A stretch of 64,000 nucleotides of DNA, taken from contig JAFEMH010000075.1 in the NCBI GenBank assembly GCA_022495995.1, forward strand, positions 248,001 through 312,000, read 5' to 3'. The position numbers and the translations under genes were made by a program. This stretch comes from Adenophora triphylla var. japonica (lineage: Eukaryota > Streptophyta > Magnoliopsida > Asterales > Campanulaceae). Shown in pieces: positions 41,505 through 52,344 of the stretch. The notes under the pieces are model-generated. The model saw only the letters and a list, made by a program, of their open reading frames with translations, ran no database searches and was not told the origin of the DNA. Each line of letters starts with the position of its first letter. Position 1 is the first letter of the stretch.

Positions 41505-42186
41505 TCACCATTTCTTGTGTAGAGGAGGATTGAGTTTAGGAATTAGGACTTCAAGAATTCCACTCATGAATCTGAAGTTGTTCATCTTTCCACCTTGCTT
41601 TTTGAATTTTAGAGTAGAGGTTGAGGCTGCAAGCTGGAAGTTGTGGAGAAGAACAATGCACCAGTTTGTGTCTTTGGTCATTAGGCTCAGCATTTGCTTC
41701 CATTCATTTGATCCCATTTGATCAAATGAAGATTGCTTGCCATCAATGGCTTTATTGACCACATCCATAAGAGTTGATTTGAAAATGTCAGCTTTGTCCT
41801 TCACCATTGCTTTGTCCTGTACACTCTTGAAGTCATGAACTTTAACCCCAAAGAATTTCTCATATACAGTCTTCAATCTCTATCCCATATGTTTTTCACA
41901 GCATCTTCTTTGTTTGGGATCCCATAGACTTCACTGACCATTTCTTGAGTAATGGTTATCTCCACATTGTCTATGGTGGCAGTTATTGAATTGTTTTCCT
42001 TGTTCCTCTTTCCCACTGTAAATCTCTCGCACGCTCTTCATAAATTGGGGGTCTGGCTCCCATGAAATTAAGCAATTCATTGACCTCAAGAAGTTCTTTG
42101 ATGAGTATCCCTACTTCAGACTCATAGAAGCTAGGTTTTATGAAGTAACTGTGAGCATCTGGGTAACTTGCTTTTGATGCTGCCAT
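41505..42186 (-). pseudogene. Copia extra coding region, N-terminal part (function unknown)
   Basis: 42186-41983 begins MAASKASYPDAHSYFIKPSF and continues YESEVGILIKELLEVNELLN. After a frame break, 41876-41505 gives KTVYEKFFGVKVHDFKSVQD, WKQMLSLMTKDTNWCIVLLH and NFQLAASTSTLKFKKQGGK. Between them, in a third frame, is a stretch like ENNSITATIDNVEITITQEM. The 'N.F..G..P......R....' plus 'LLH......STL' layout resembles capsid-like or plant-transposon-associated modules, but I cannot name a family. It sits downstream of RNase H and upstream of 40680 on the same strand. Confidence 0.5.
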
Positions 42187-42849
42187 TGATGGTTGAAGGA
42201 ATTAGGGTTGAAGGAATACGATGGAGGATTAGTGAAGGAAAGAGATGAATTTTAAACAGAGGGTTAATGAAACAGGAGTTTTTGGTGATTACGAAAGGAG
42301 AGAGACAAATAATGAGTGGAGAGTGGGTTTTAATGGGCATTGGGGGTTTCAAAGTTTAGTAACTGTTCATATGAACAGTGATTTTTGCCCTTCCCCACGT
42401 TGAGGCATTAACTTCCACAGAGCACAAGAAGAACATTCTCTTTTTCAAGAATTTTGCAGGTGAAGAGATGGCTAAGGAAGTGACAATTGTGAGCAATTAA
42501 CACGATCAAATCACAAAAAAGTTGCTTTAACCTAGCTGTAGAAAAACTTTGACAGTTAAGTCTAGTTTGAATGATGATGGCTGTCTGAGATAGCTAGGGA
42601 AACTTGCCTATAAAACAATGACAATTTCAGAGGAAACTTATTCAGATTGTTTTATAAACACAAATGGGTAGATTTTCCTCAAAGTTTAATCCCAAAAATA
42701 TGGCTCAAACAAAGAAACAAGCTTGGTTTTTGGAAAGAATTGTGAGGATGATTTGAGGGGGATGAAATGGAGATAGAGAGAGAGTCCTTCAATGTAGTTG
42801 AAAGTTCGTAGGGAGTGAGAGACATAGGTAAGAACAAGAGAGTGAGAGT

Positions 42850-43502
42850 AGATCAGACTATGGTGTCAAGGAGGTAGCCGTCAGAGAGAAAATTGACAAA
42901 GAGAGAGGGAGAGGGAATAAGGCTTTTGGAAAGACTATCAAGGTTGATCAAAGTGAGTCCAAGAAGGAAAAAAGTAAGGTAGAGAGGGTTTATACATTGG
43001 GGGAATTGGTTAAGCAAGATAGGGCTCGCACAACTATGGAGAGGGGCTTAGCCGTCAAGAAGAAGGTTGAGCCCGAGAAGCCGTATACTCCCGTGAGCAG
43101 GGATTCACTCTCTCCAGGGGTTGGATTGTTGGAGGGGAGAGGTAATAACTTTTCTGGAGTGCATGTCTCTCCTTCTTCAACAATATCATACCTATTCAAC
43201 CAGGTTATTGGTTGTTTTAGCCCCGCCGCAGTTCCACTGTGGAGAGAGAGGAGTCAAGAGCTAGCCAACCACTTGTAGTTGCTGGGAATGGATCTTATTC
43301 TGGAGATTTTAGCTTTGTGACACCAATGGAGGGTTTGCTTCAACCATATGATGCAGTTGAAGAATGGTGGCCAAGGAGAGCAAGTCCTTCTCTTCAATAT
43401 TCAGTCACTTCAATTGATCCCTTCCTGGAGAGGCACCCAAGATGGTTGCAGAGGTATCATCGTACTTTGCGCCTACACAGGAGGCAAGGTGTGAAGGAAT
43501 GA
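42850..43502 (+). pseudogene. Antisense coding-like stretch inside the copia element
   Basis: On the plus strand, opposite to gag-pol, a frame reads VREKIDKERGRGNKAFGKTI, VDQSESKKEKSKVERVYTLG, ELVKQDRARTTMERGLAVKK and VEPEKPYTPVSRDSLSPGVG. After one shift near 43240 it continues SRASQPLVVAGNGSYSGDFS, FVTPMEGLLQPYDAVEEWWP and DPFLERHPRWLQRYHRTLRL, with a stop at 43502. The composition looks like protein, with few low-complexity tracts and a sharp stop, and the minus strand has no long frame here. Antisense ORFs between pol and the 3' LTR are known in some plant LTR elements. No family is recognised. Confidence 0.45.
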
Positions 43503-43826
43503 GTGCCGGAGGAGGATCTCGGAGAAACAAAGGACATTCCCTAAGAATGTCTCGATGCCTAAGGTGAAGATTTGAAGAGGAGAGCTGGTTCTGGAGTTTG
43601 TTTGGTTTTAAGGAAGTTTTTGGTGAGTGAATGCAGATGAAAGAGAGAGGGATTTCATGGTTTGTTTTATGTTTTTGTTTATGTTTTTGTTTTTCTAGAC
43701 TTTTGCATAGATAGCTATCAGTGGATAGCTATCATAAATGTTTTTGAGGGAATAGTCACCTGCATCATTGTGACAGCATTGCCCTGAATTATGTAAGCCT
43801 CCTTTTTATTTATGAAGAACAACTCT

Positions 43827-44582
43827 TTATTTTGGCATATTTATCATTCCAAGCATAGCTCTTAACATCTCAAATCTCTTTTCATCCATTGCCTTAGTAA
43901 GAATATCAGAGACATTATCCTCAGTACAAACTTTTGCAAGGTTGATATTCCCTTTTTCAACATGGTCTCTGATGAAGTGATGTCTTACCTTAATATGCTT
44001 TGTTTTTGAGTGTTGGACAGGGTTTTCTGTCATGACAATAGTGCTTGAGTTGTCACAGAAGATGGGAATGTTGGATAATTCAATTCCAAAGTCTTGAAGT
44101 TGACTTTTAAGATAGAGAATTTGAGAACAACACAAGCCTCAAAGAATATACTCAAATTTCACCTGTTGAGGTGGCTACCGAGGTTTGCTTTTTGCTTGAC
44201 CATGAAATAATTCTTGATCCAATAAACCGGCATCCACCACTTGTGGATTTTCTATCTAGATTGCATCCAAGATAGTCGAGTCGCTGAATCCAATTAGAGA
44301 GAATGGGGATTCAAGAGGATACCACAAGACAAAATCGTGGGTTCCTTTGAGATATCTCAAAATTCTCTTGACAGCAGAGAGATGAGATTCCTTGGGATTT
44401 GCTTGAAATCTAGCACAAAGACAGACACTAAACATAATGTCAGTCTTGAAGCTTACATAAAGGAGAGATCCAATGTAACTTCTGTAAAGTGTTGGATTTA
44501 CACTTTGACCATCCGGATCAAAGATGGAGTTTGGTTGTGGTTGACAAGGGGGTTTTGGCAGGGGAAGCAGTTTGCATGTCAA
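43827..44582 (-). pseudogene. Copia RNase H and RT C-terminal region
   Basis: 44582-44256 reads NPTLYRSYIGSLLYVSFKTD and SHLSAVKRILRYLKGTHDFV, the connection region after RT. 44135-43827 reads IPIFCDNSSTIVMTENPVQH, KTKHIKVRHHFIRDHVEKGN and EDNVSDILTKAMDEKRFEML, the typical C-terminal RNase H part with CDN and the HIxVRxHFIRD motif. About 120 bp between the two, where the first RNase H active-site residues should be, are out of frame. The end at 43827 matches the family C-terminus. Confidence 0.85.
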
Positions 44583-45155
44583 ACTTCTTGATCATGTCCC
44601 TTGTGTATTTAGCTTGGTTAATGAAGATTCCTTCCTTCATTTGCTTGACTTGAAGACCCAAGAAGAAAGTAAGCTCACCAATCATACTCATTTCAAACTG
44701 GTCTTTCATAATATCTCCAAATTCAGTGCATAAGTCCTCATTTGATGAACCAAAAATGATGTTATCAACATAGACTTGGATGAGCAACTGATCATCTCCA
44801 TATTTTTTGATAAACAAAGTGTTATCAATATGGCCCTTGGTAAATCCTTTGCCAAGGAGATATCTAGATAGAGTATCATACCAAGCTCTTGGTGCTTGTT
44901 TAAGCCCATACAATGCTTTGTCCAATTTGTACACATGATCGGAAACTTTGGGTGCTCAAAACCAGGGGGTTGAGATACAAAAACCTTTTCATTTAAGACA
45001 CCATTCAGAAATGCACTCTTGACATCCATTTGGAATACTTTCATTTTCTTGAATGAAGCATAGGCAAGGAATAGCCTAATAGCTTCAAGTCTTGCAACAG
45101 GTGCAAAAGTCTCATCATAGTCAATACCTTCTTCTTGTCTCGTATCCTTGAGCAA
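44518..45155 (-). pseudogene. Copia reverse transcriptase with altered active site
   Basis: Two overlapping frames give [80 protein letters not shown] and MIGELTFFLGLQVKQMKEGI. This is the standard RVT_2 domain (PF07727). The active-site motif reads YVDN where the family has YVDD (codon AAC in place of GAC), so a metal-binding aspartate is lost. A frameshift lies near 44935. The domain copies the RNA genome in virus-like particles. Confidence 0.9.
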
Positions 45156-45884
45156 CCAGCCTAGCTTTGTTTCTTACTACAACACCTTCTTCATTCATCT
45201 TATTTCTAAAAACCCATCTTGTTCCAATGACAAGCTTTGGTTTCTTGGTTTAGGAACAAGTTGCCACACTTTGTTCCTTTCAAACCGCTCTAATTCTTCT
45301 TCCATGGCTTCTATCCAACAAGATCTTGGAGTGCTTCATTTATTTTCTTTGGTTCCACTTGGGATATGAATGCACTCATGAGAAAAGGAATGTTGTCCGG
45401 AACTGGGGTTTTATCAATTTGAAGGCCGATGTAAAGGTCTTTATTGGGTGGAATGATGTGAGTAATGGTGGATTCATCATTGGTTTTGGGAGGAGAAAGA
45501 GGATTATTGGATGGAGATGGAAGATGGCTAGTGGATGGATTACATGAAGAATTTGGATGGCCGCGCCTAAGGGCCGGCCGGCTAAGGAAGAAATTTGGGA
45601 GATGTCACCAAGGGATGACCATTCATTTGAGTATTCTCTTCCTCATCAATTGGATTGGAAATGGGAGTGATTGCCGTTGACTTGGTTGGCTCGGATTGGT
45701 TGATGATGGGAGTGGGATTGGTCATGGCCGTCAGTGCATAGGATGGCCGCCGATGAATTTCTTGGAACCATGTATGGAAGATTTGATGAATCTTGTTCAT
45801 GATGGAGAACACTTGAATCAAGAATGGGAGATGCTTCAGTGGAGATTATCTATGTTTCCCAAACCTTCATCAAAATCACACAAT
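45156..45884 (-). pseudogene. Copia integrase-RT linker, degraded
   Basis: Pieces in changing frames include the lead-in to RT ([24 protein letters not shown], on the minus strand at about 45150-45210) and a Pro/Ser/Thr-rich linker (45821-45582, with TNPTPIINQSEPTKSTAITP). The plus-strand frames over this region are shadows. Confidence 0.6.
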
Positions 45885-46913
45885 TCAGCTTACACTTTGA
45901 TCATTGTTTTCATCAAAGTCAACATGAATTGATTCTTCCACAACAAGTCTTCTTTTGTTGTAAACTCTATAAGCTTTGCTTGTGTTAGAGTATCCAAGAA
46001 AGATTCCTTCATCACATTTGGAGTCAAATTTGTCCAAATTATTTTTGCCATTGTTGTGGATGAAGCATCTACTTCCAAAACTCGTGAAAGTAGGAAATGG
46101 TAGGAACTTTGTCATTCCATAGTTCATATGGAGTCTTCTTATGGAATTTGTTGATTAGTGTTTTATTTTGAACATACACAAGAGTAGTGACACTTTACCC
46201 CAAAAATACTTTGGGAGATTGTGTTCGACAAAGATTGTCCTTGCCGCCTCACGTATTGTTCTCGTTCTTCCTTTCAAAGAACACCATTTTGTTGGGGTGT
46301 TCTTGGGGCTGAAAAATTGTGATCAATACCTTTTGAATTACAATACTCTTCTACTCCCGTGTTCTCAAATTCTTTTCCATGATCGTATCCTGATCTTGAC
46401 AATGGATGTCCCTTTTTGATTTTGAATTTTATTGAACAGCTTTGTCAGACAGCTAAGGGTGTCACTTTTGGATTCAAGAAGAATGATCCAAGTGAATCTG
46501 GTGTAGTCATCAACCACAACTAGGGAGTATCTCTTTCCTCCTAAAGATCTAGTCGTTATGGGTCCAAAGAGATCCATATGAAGTAGTTCAATAGGTCTTG
46601 AGGTGTCCAATCTGGTCTTGGGCTTGAATGAAGATCTCTTTTGCTTCCCACATTGGCATGCTTTGCAAAGTTTGTCCTTCTTGAATGAGATCTTTGGAAG
46701 ACCTCTGACTAGATTTGAGTTTGCAAGCTTGGAGATGGTTTTATGGTTAAGGTGAGCCAATCTTTTGTGCCAAAGCCATGACATATCAGATTGACTAAAA
46801 GACAGAAGGCAGTGAGCATTTGAGGATTCCACAATCTCTAAGTTTAAGCAATAGAGATTTCCTTTTCTTGAACCAAAAAATGACTTTATTGCTTTTATCT
46901 TTAACAAAGGCAT
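45885..46913 (-). pseudogene. Copia GAG-pre-integrase and integrase
   Basis: 46913-46365 reads MSWLWHKRLAHLNHKTISKL, KLCKACQCGKQKRSSFKPKT, IELLHMDLFGPITTRSLGGK and YSLVVVDDYTRFTWIILLES. This is the zinc-binding HHCC pre-integrase part (H..H..CxxC) followed by the catalytic core with two Asp residues (HMD, VDD). The third acidic residue lies in DHGKEFEN, which is present but out of frame at about 46385. 46127-45885 gives SFGSRCFIHNNGKNNLDKFD and SKCDEGIFLGYSNTSKAYRV, the usual C-terminal GYS..SKAYRV end. About 240 bp between are broken. Confidence 0.9.
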
Positions 46914-47185
46914 TTATCTTTAGTGCAGACAACATGATATCCCTTATCACAGATTTGACTAATGCTAATCAAATTGTGTTTGAGACCCTCTACATAAGAC
47001 ACATTTGTAAAAATGATATCTTTTGTAATAAGATTTCCTGATCCTTTGACCTTAGCTTGGGAATTGTCACCAAAGGTTACATTTGGACCATTTTTAGGGG
47101 AATATTGTTGCAACCAGTCTTTATTGAAGGTCATATGTCTACTACAACCACTATCTAAATACCGTAGTCCTTTCCTAGGTACCGC
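46914..47185 (-). pseudogene. Copia aspartic protease
   Basis: The minus strand reads RYLDSGCSRHMTFNKDWLQQ, then GPNVTFGDNSQAKVKGSGNL and SYVEGLKHNLISISQICDKG. LDSGCSRHMT is the D-S-G active-site motif of copia proteases; GDN....GxG and LKHNLISISQLCD are the conserved downstream parts. The frame is open here and joined to the pre-integrase part with a small shift. Confidence 0.85.
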
Positions 47186-47517
47186 AAAACAGAAAGTAAA
47201 TTTTATGGTACCCTTTTTATTCTTTTGGGTCCAAAGGATTAGTTTTTCTTTGGAACCCTAGCTTTGTTCATTGATCCCTTTTTGAAGAACTGGTTTAGGG
47301 TATGGTAATATGACATGATTTGCATCATGTAAGGTGTGAGGACAGTGGATTGGGATGGATTGAAGAAGTGATTTGGGTTGTTATATTGGGGTTGAAACTG
47401 GAAGTTATTTGAAAAGGATGATCTGGGAGAGTCATTTTGACTTGCATGACTTCTTCCATTTGAGTATTGCCATTGAGGTTTTTGTTGTTTGGTGTACCTA
47501 TGTTTGTTATAGAATCT

Positions 47518-48045
47518 TTATTGCCTTGGGGTTCTATTTGGTTTGGAAGATCTTGGCCGCCCGTCGTGCCTCGCCGTCGGCCGTGGCTTGGGCCGTCTAG
47601 CATCCTTTTGCAACTCAATTTCTTTCTGTATATTGGCCCCTTTTTGAACCCAAATATACTTGCTTCCTTGAATTTTACTTGGTCCTTTGTTTGAGTGACT
47701 AGGACCAGGTAAGATCTCCTTTGATTTTCCCTTGGTTTGAACAGGATAGGTTTGAGTTTGATAGCTGCCAGAACTTAGGTTTTCTAGAACCATTTTTTCA
47801 ATGGCCCTTTCACCAGTGGGAGGAGTGTACACCTTTTGTGTATGATCATCAGCACCAATCCCTATTTTGTCACTGGGACGTCTTTGGGTGTAGGTGAAAA
47901 GGGATAATGCTTTGCTTGACATGTTCCATGAGTCTATTTTCTTTTTAAGAGCCTCATTTTCTTTTTCAAGAATTGTGAGTCTTTGACAGTTTTCTTGAGT
48001 ATTGGATGCCTCATCTGTCAGATCCATGTTTTGTTTTTCAAGCAT
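47518..48045 (-). pseudogene. Copia gag/pol spacer with coiled coil
   Basis: The frame begins with a heptad-like, charged helix (DEASNTQENCQRLTILEKEN, EALKKKIDSWNMSSKALSLF), followed by Ser/Thr/Gln-rich sequence and a basic tail (RRPKPRPTARHDGRPRSSKP). A helix like this follows the zinc knuckle in several long copia Gag proteins. It is on the same strand as the zinc-knuckle frame, separated by stops at 48050-48160. Confidence 0.65.
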
Positions 48046-48165
48046 GAAGAATTGATCTCTTAGCCCTTGACATGCTTTCTCAAGCTCAGAATTGGTTTTT
48101 GTGAGGGTGTCAATGGTTGAGGTTTGGTAAAGGTTCTCATTGACCAGTGAAGCAAAGCTAGTTTT

Positions 48166-48687
48166 TTATTTTTTGGTTTGAATTAAAAGAGTGCAAACTA
48201 ATTGTTTGAAACCATCAATATTTAAAGAGTTAAAATCATGTACCTCTTTCAGTTCATCTGCAGCAGCAAGTGCTTCCATTTCTTCCTCATGGTCCGATTC
48301 TTCCTCATTGTCTGATTCTTCCTCATTTTCAGCTATAAGGCATAGCATGGCTTCTTCTCCTTCATTGTCAGAATCATCACTTGACACATACTCTTCATCA
48401 CTGAATTTTGATGAGTCAGCTATCATAACTTGCTCCTTGTTTTTGTTATTTTTATTTTTGGAGCAATTGAAGCAGTTGCACTTGGAACTGTGAATGATTT
48501 CTTTTGAGTAGGTCATCTTCTTAGCTGTCTGATTGTCCCTAGGTTTCCTTGGTTCAGGACAATCAGATGAGTAATGTCCTTGCTTTCCACAGTTGAAGCA
48601 ATCAATTGTCTTCTTGTAGCTGTCTTGTTGAGAATTAGATGTGGAAGGGTTGTATTTTTTGTCAAAAGATTTCTTTTGAAATTTCAT
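48166..48687 (-). pseudogene. Copia gag C-terminus with CCHC zinc knuckle
   Basis: KTIDCFNCGKQGHYSSDCPE gives a clean CX2CX4HX4C RNA-binding zinc knuckle near residue 32. It is followed by an acidic stretch (SDEEYVSSDDSDNEGEEAML; ENEEESDNEEESDHEEEMEA). The zinc knuckle would bind retrotransposon RNA during packaging. Frame 48687-48166 is separated from the capsid frame by a shift near 48720-48770. Confidence 0.88.
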
Positions 48688-48767
48688 GGCATTTCGATAC
48701 CCATGGATATGAGACTTGGAATGTCTTCTTGAGAGATCTCGTTTGTCGGCGGGTTTGGAGCCGATGT

Positions 48768-49540
48768 TTATCTTTTGAAGGGCATTGTTGACAATGGTCT
48801 CAATGTCTTGGTGAGTGATTGGTTTGTGGACAGCTTTCTTGAGCGCTTAAGGCTAAAGTTTGTGAAATGGTAGGAACTGGTTGAATTTTTATCATACCTT
48901 CCAGCTTCATAAGCTTCAAGCTTTCCAAAATACTGTTCAACCGTCATTGTGCTCCATTCAGATCCTTCTCTAATAGGTAATGCTACCTTTTCATATTCTT
49001 GTGGGAGATTAGAATATATCTTGAGGCAGAGATCTTGTTGTTCAAAGGTTTTTCCATGGTCTGCAATAGATCTAACAAGGTTTTCAAACCTTGGATGAGC
49101 AGCACTCACTTTTTCTCCAGGATAGAACTTGAAGTTGTCTAATTGCCTAAGCAAGTTATACAAATTTTGTGTCCTGACACTGGTGTGCTTAGTGAACTTT
49201 GTTTGAATGAGAGCCCATGCTGATCTGGCATTTGGTTCCTTAGCAATTTCTTGTGCTAGTGAGTCATTTACACTCTTTTGAAGAATATTTTTGACCTTTA
49301 AGTTTGCACTGATCAATTGTTTTTCGTATCTCGGCACCATGTTTCTGGGGATTTGGTCTTACTAGGTCCTCTATCAATACAGATTTGAGTTGGGTAGGAC
49401 ACTTCATTCTCTAGAACATACCAGTTCCATATACTATTTGCATCAAGGTATATTTTTATTTTTGATGCATAGATCTCAAAAGATCCACAGTCATCAATGT
49501 GTGGGATGTCTTTCTCATTATTTCTCCTTGGTTGAGGCAT
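48768..49540 (-). pseudogene. Copia gag capsid part
   Basis: The ATG at 49540 gives MPQPRRNNEKDIPHIDDCGS, FEIYASKIKIYLDANSIWNW. After a shift near 49330, SVNDSLAQEIAKEPNARSAW, ALIQTKFTKHTSVRTQNLYN, LLRQLDNFKFYPGEKVSAAH and SNLPQEYEKVALPIREGSEW follow. The central part is the UBN2-type gag domain of copia elements ('A.E.W..L...F...S......L...L..LKM..GESV..H...F..L......G......D....LL.SLP..Y'). A Val/Ile-rich end leads toward the zinc knuckle. Twenty-six bases upstream of the ATG the next element starts. Confidence 0.85.
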
Positions 49541-49755
49541 GGTGGGTTTGAAGAGGATCCTTCTGTGATGTACCCGATTTTTTTTGAAAATCAAACGAAG
49601 TCGCCACGCCATTTTTGTTTTGAGGGCCAAAACTTTGAAAAATGCCCGAGATCAGAGATTTAGGTTCGGAGGTCATGTTACGCGTCGGGAAGGACGTTAG
49701 TGTGCACCCGACGCGCCTCGCAAAACGAGTCTTCCAAACATTTGAAATCCTTTTG

Positions 49756-49781
49756 TTGTGTGTGTGTGTGTGTGTGTGTGT
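49756..49781. repeat. (GT)n microsatellite
   Basis: Thirteen GT dinucleotides in the R/U5 part of the giant LTR. Confidence 0.9.
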
Positions 49782-50937
49782 TTTGACCAAAATAATTTGA
49801 AACTGGAAAAAGTGAAAATTGGGATCTCTTTTTAAGACTTTAAACTGATCCCATGATTTTTTGGAGAAATTTTGGGTTGAGTCTTGGCACTCAAAAGATT
49901 TTTGGATTTGAAAAGCAATTCTGCCAGAATGAAAGAAGGCAGTTGACCCTTGACTTTGAAATGGACTTAAAGGCTTCAAAACCTCAGAATCTGGGGAAAG
50001 TCCGAGAATGAAAGTTGCTTAAAACACCCTAAATAGGGTTTCTGCAAAGAAACTTTCCATTTTGGAAGTAATTTGAGGGGTCAAAACCTTCTGGAAATCT
50101 CAGATGTGAAATCTGGATTTCCAGAAGCTGATGAACTGGCCTCTAAAAGAAAAATTGAAAAAAGGAGTTTTACTTAGTCAAAAAATAAAATAAAAATATG
50201 TCTGGAAAGATCTGGATGTTGGCTACAAAAAGTGTTTTGTAGTCAACACCCAATTCCAAGTTTTACTGGGTCCAAAAAATAAGAAAATGGACTGAGGTCT
50301 CAGAACAATGCTACTGGACAGCAAGATGTTCTTGAGGGAAAATGTGATTTTTGGGGGATTTGCATCTATGTTCACCCCATTTTCATCCCTAGACTTGATA
50401 CCACTACTTTTTATTGAGTGGTTATCATATTCAAGTCATCCTTGGGGAATTTATGGGGTTTAAACATGTCCTTTGCAAAGGGAAAGGGGATATTTTGTAG
50501 AAATGAAATTAAAGAGAAAAAATCAATTTAGAGATTTAAAATATAGACCATTTGAGATGGTCATTCATGAAGATGAACTTCAAGATGACCATCTTGGGTC
50601 AAAACTCAAGTTAAACTAAACATCAAGTAGATCCAAGTAAGAAGAACAAGATGAACAAGAAGTCAAAAGTGAATTTTAGGGTTTTGAGAAGGAGGGCTTT
50701 ACCAATGGTGACACCCTATCTTCCTAGGCTTGGAATTTGACTTGAGGAGTATCAAGATTTGGTGTTTGGCTTGAGGAGTATCAAGGTTTGATGTTTGGAT
50801 TTGTGTTTGGAGTGAGATTGGGAAAGATTCAAGAGAAAATGGTGGCAATCAAGGGATTCCCACCGTTTTCTCTATATTTCGCCGTAACTTCGTTGCTATG
50901 ATCAAATTGTGTTGTTTAAACCGAGAGAGGAGGGTTC

Positions 50938-50952
50938 AATTTATAGCCCTCT
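50938..50952 (-). promoter_or_regulatory. TATA box of giant gypsy LTR
   Basis: In element sense GGGCTATAAATTGAACC, a good TATA box pointing to the left, followed by a transcript-start-like CTCTCTCGG. This fits a U3/R border at about 50910. Confidence 0.55.
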
Positions 50953-51369
50953 GAAATCCTCAATCATGTCCGCGCGAGGGTATCGTCGCCGTGCAATCGT
51001 TCATTAATTACGGCTCCAGTGCTTTGGACAGAAGAAAAATCTTTTCAAAATTCAAATTAATCGGCCAGCTTTTTGTTCCGGCGGTTTCTATCTTTGGTTT
51101 TTTGGCTTTTTTGAGATTCTTTTCTAGGCTTAACCTTAAGTGGCAATGCCCACTTTACCCTCACTTTGTTAGAAAGGTTAGGGTTTGTTAGGAATGTTAG
51201 AAATGTTAAAACTTTCGTTAACTTTCTAACGAAAAAGCTACCAATTCAAATTGGAGCACTTACAGTAGCCCCTCGGCGACGGTGCTTTCGAAGGAAGCGG
51301 GGTCGTCGATAAGAGTAAGGCTCCAAATTTGACAGGATGATCAAGTGATCGAGTGGCTGAACCTATTTA

Positions 51370-51425
51370 ATAGGGTACCTACGTATCCCGAGTGGGAATC
51401 AAGCCGGCCGTAGTTCGGGTCTTTG
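51370..51425. repeat. Conserved LTR motif CCTACGTATCCC…GCCGTAGTTCGGG, copy 1
   Basis: ACCTACGTATCCCGAGTGGG, AATCAAGCCGGCCGTAGTTC. Recurs at about 51950-51995 and in changed form at 55735-55785. The same motif is widespread in LTRs of plant Tat-type elements. Confidence 0.7.
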
Positions 51426-51604
51426 ACCCTGGGGATGATGGCGTTTTAGGTGCCTCGAACCTGATGAGCGAGTTCTGCAGTCGGTTGCTGGAGAGAAACT
51501 CTGCCGGGGATAGGAGATGACCATCTTCGGTCGGACGGGTATCCGCTCTGCTGGGGATAGGAATGACCATTTTCGGTCTCTGCTGGGGATGATTGCGATT
51601 TATC

Positions 51605-51865
51605 GCTTTCCTAGTGATAGCGTCTTAGGTGCCTCAAACCTTGGAGATGGCGTTTTAGGTGCCTCGAACCTTGGAGATGGCGTTTTAGGTGCCTCGAACC
51701 CTGGGTGATGATGGCTTTTTAGGTGCCTCGGTCCTTGGGGATGGCGTTTTAGGTGCCTCGAACCTTGATGATGATGGCTTTTTAGGCGCCTCGGACCTTG
51801 ATGATGATGGCTTTTTAGGCGCCTCGGACCTTGATGATGATGGCTTTTTAGGCGCCTCGGACCTT
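51605..51865. repeat. Tandem array A: 33-36-bp units in U3
   Basis: About eight copies of GGCGTTTTAGGTGCCTCGAACC / GGCTTTTTAGGCGCCTCGGACC separated by TTGATGATGAT-type spacers. Confidence 0.9.
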
Positions 51866-52089
51866 AATTTGAAATGGCCTTTCGGTGGACTTCGTCTGCT
51901 GCCGAAGGAGAGGGTGACCGTTTTGGTCGAGGGGCTGGACCTAATGATAGGCTACCTACGTATCCCTAGTGGGAATCAAGCCCTTTCGTAGTTCGAGTTC
52001 TTCTCGAGATTTCGTTGGCTTTTGAGATTCCGTTGACTTTGCTGGGGATTTTGTTAGCCTTGCTGGGGAAAAACAGACGTATTTGTCGG

Positions 52090-52340
52090 GGAAATCGGTC
52101 TTACGTTTTACTGCCGGGAATGATTTTGATGAAAGATACGGGATTCCGTTATCTTTCTCGGGGCACTCGGTCTTATGTTTAACTGCCGGGGATGATTTTG
52201 ATGAAAGATACGGGATTCCGTTATCTTTCTCGAGGCACTCGGTCTTACGTTTTACTGCCGGGAACGATTTTGATGAAAGAAATAGGATTCCGTTAACTTT
52301 CTCGGGGAAGTCGGTCTTACGTTTAACTGCCGGGAATTTC
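52090..52340. repeat. Tandem array B: 72-bp units, about 3.5 copies
   Basis: CGGTCTTACGTTT.ACTGCCGGG begins at 52096, 52168, 52240 and 52312, exactly 72 bp apart. Confidence 0.95.
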
Positions 52341-52344
52341 TTTT

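Larger units (their letters stand above)
37386..49565 (-). mobile_element. Ty1/copia retrotransposon, SIRE-like, 5' end missing
   Basis: On the minus strand the order is gag, zinc knuckle, coiled coil, protease, integrase, RT, RNase H, extra coding region, polypurine tract, LTR. The integrase-before-RT order is diagnostic of copia. The long stretch of about 5 kb between RNase H and the 3' LTR with an additional coding region resembles the SIRE/Maximus lineage. The 5' leader and 5' LTR are absent because another element begins at 49566. Many frameshifts make it non-autonomous now. The 37386 border is inferred. Confidence 0.85.

Noticed and set aside
45148..45932. Several plus-strand ORFs over the copia integrase-RT linker
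   Set aside because: Shadows of the minus-strand polyprotein.
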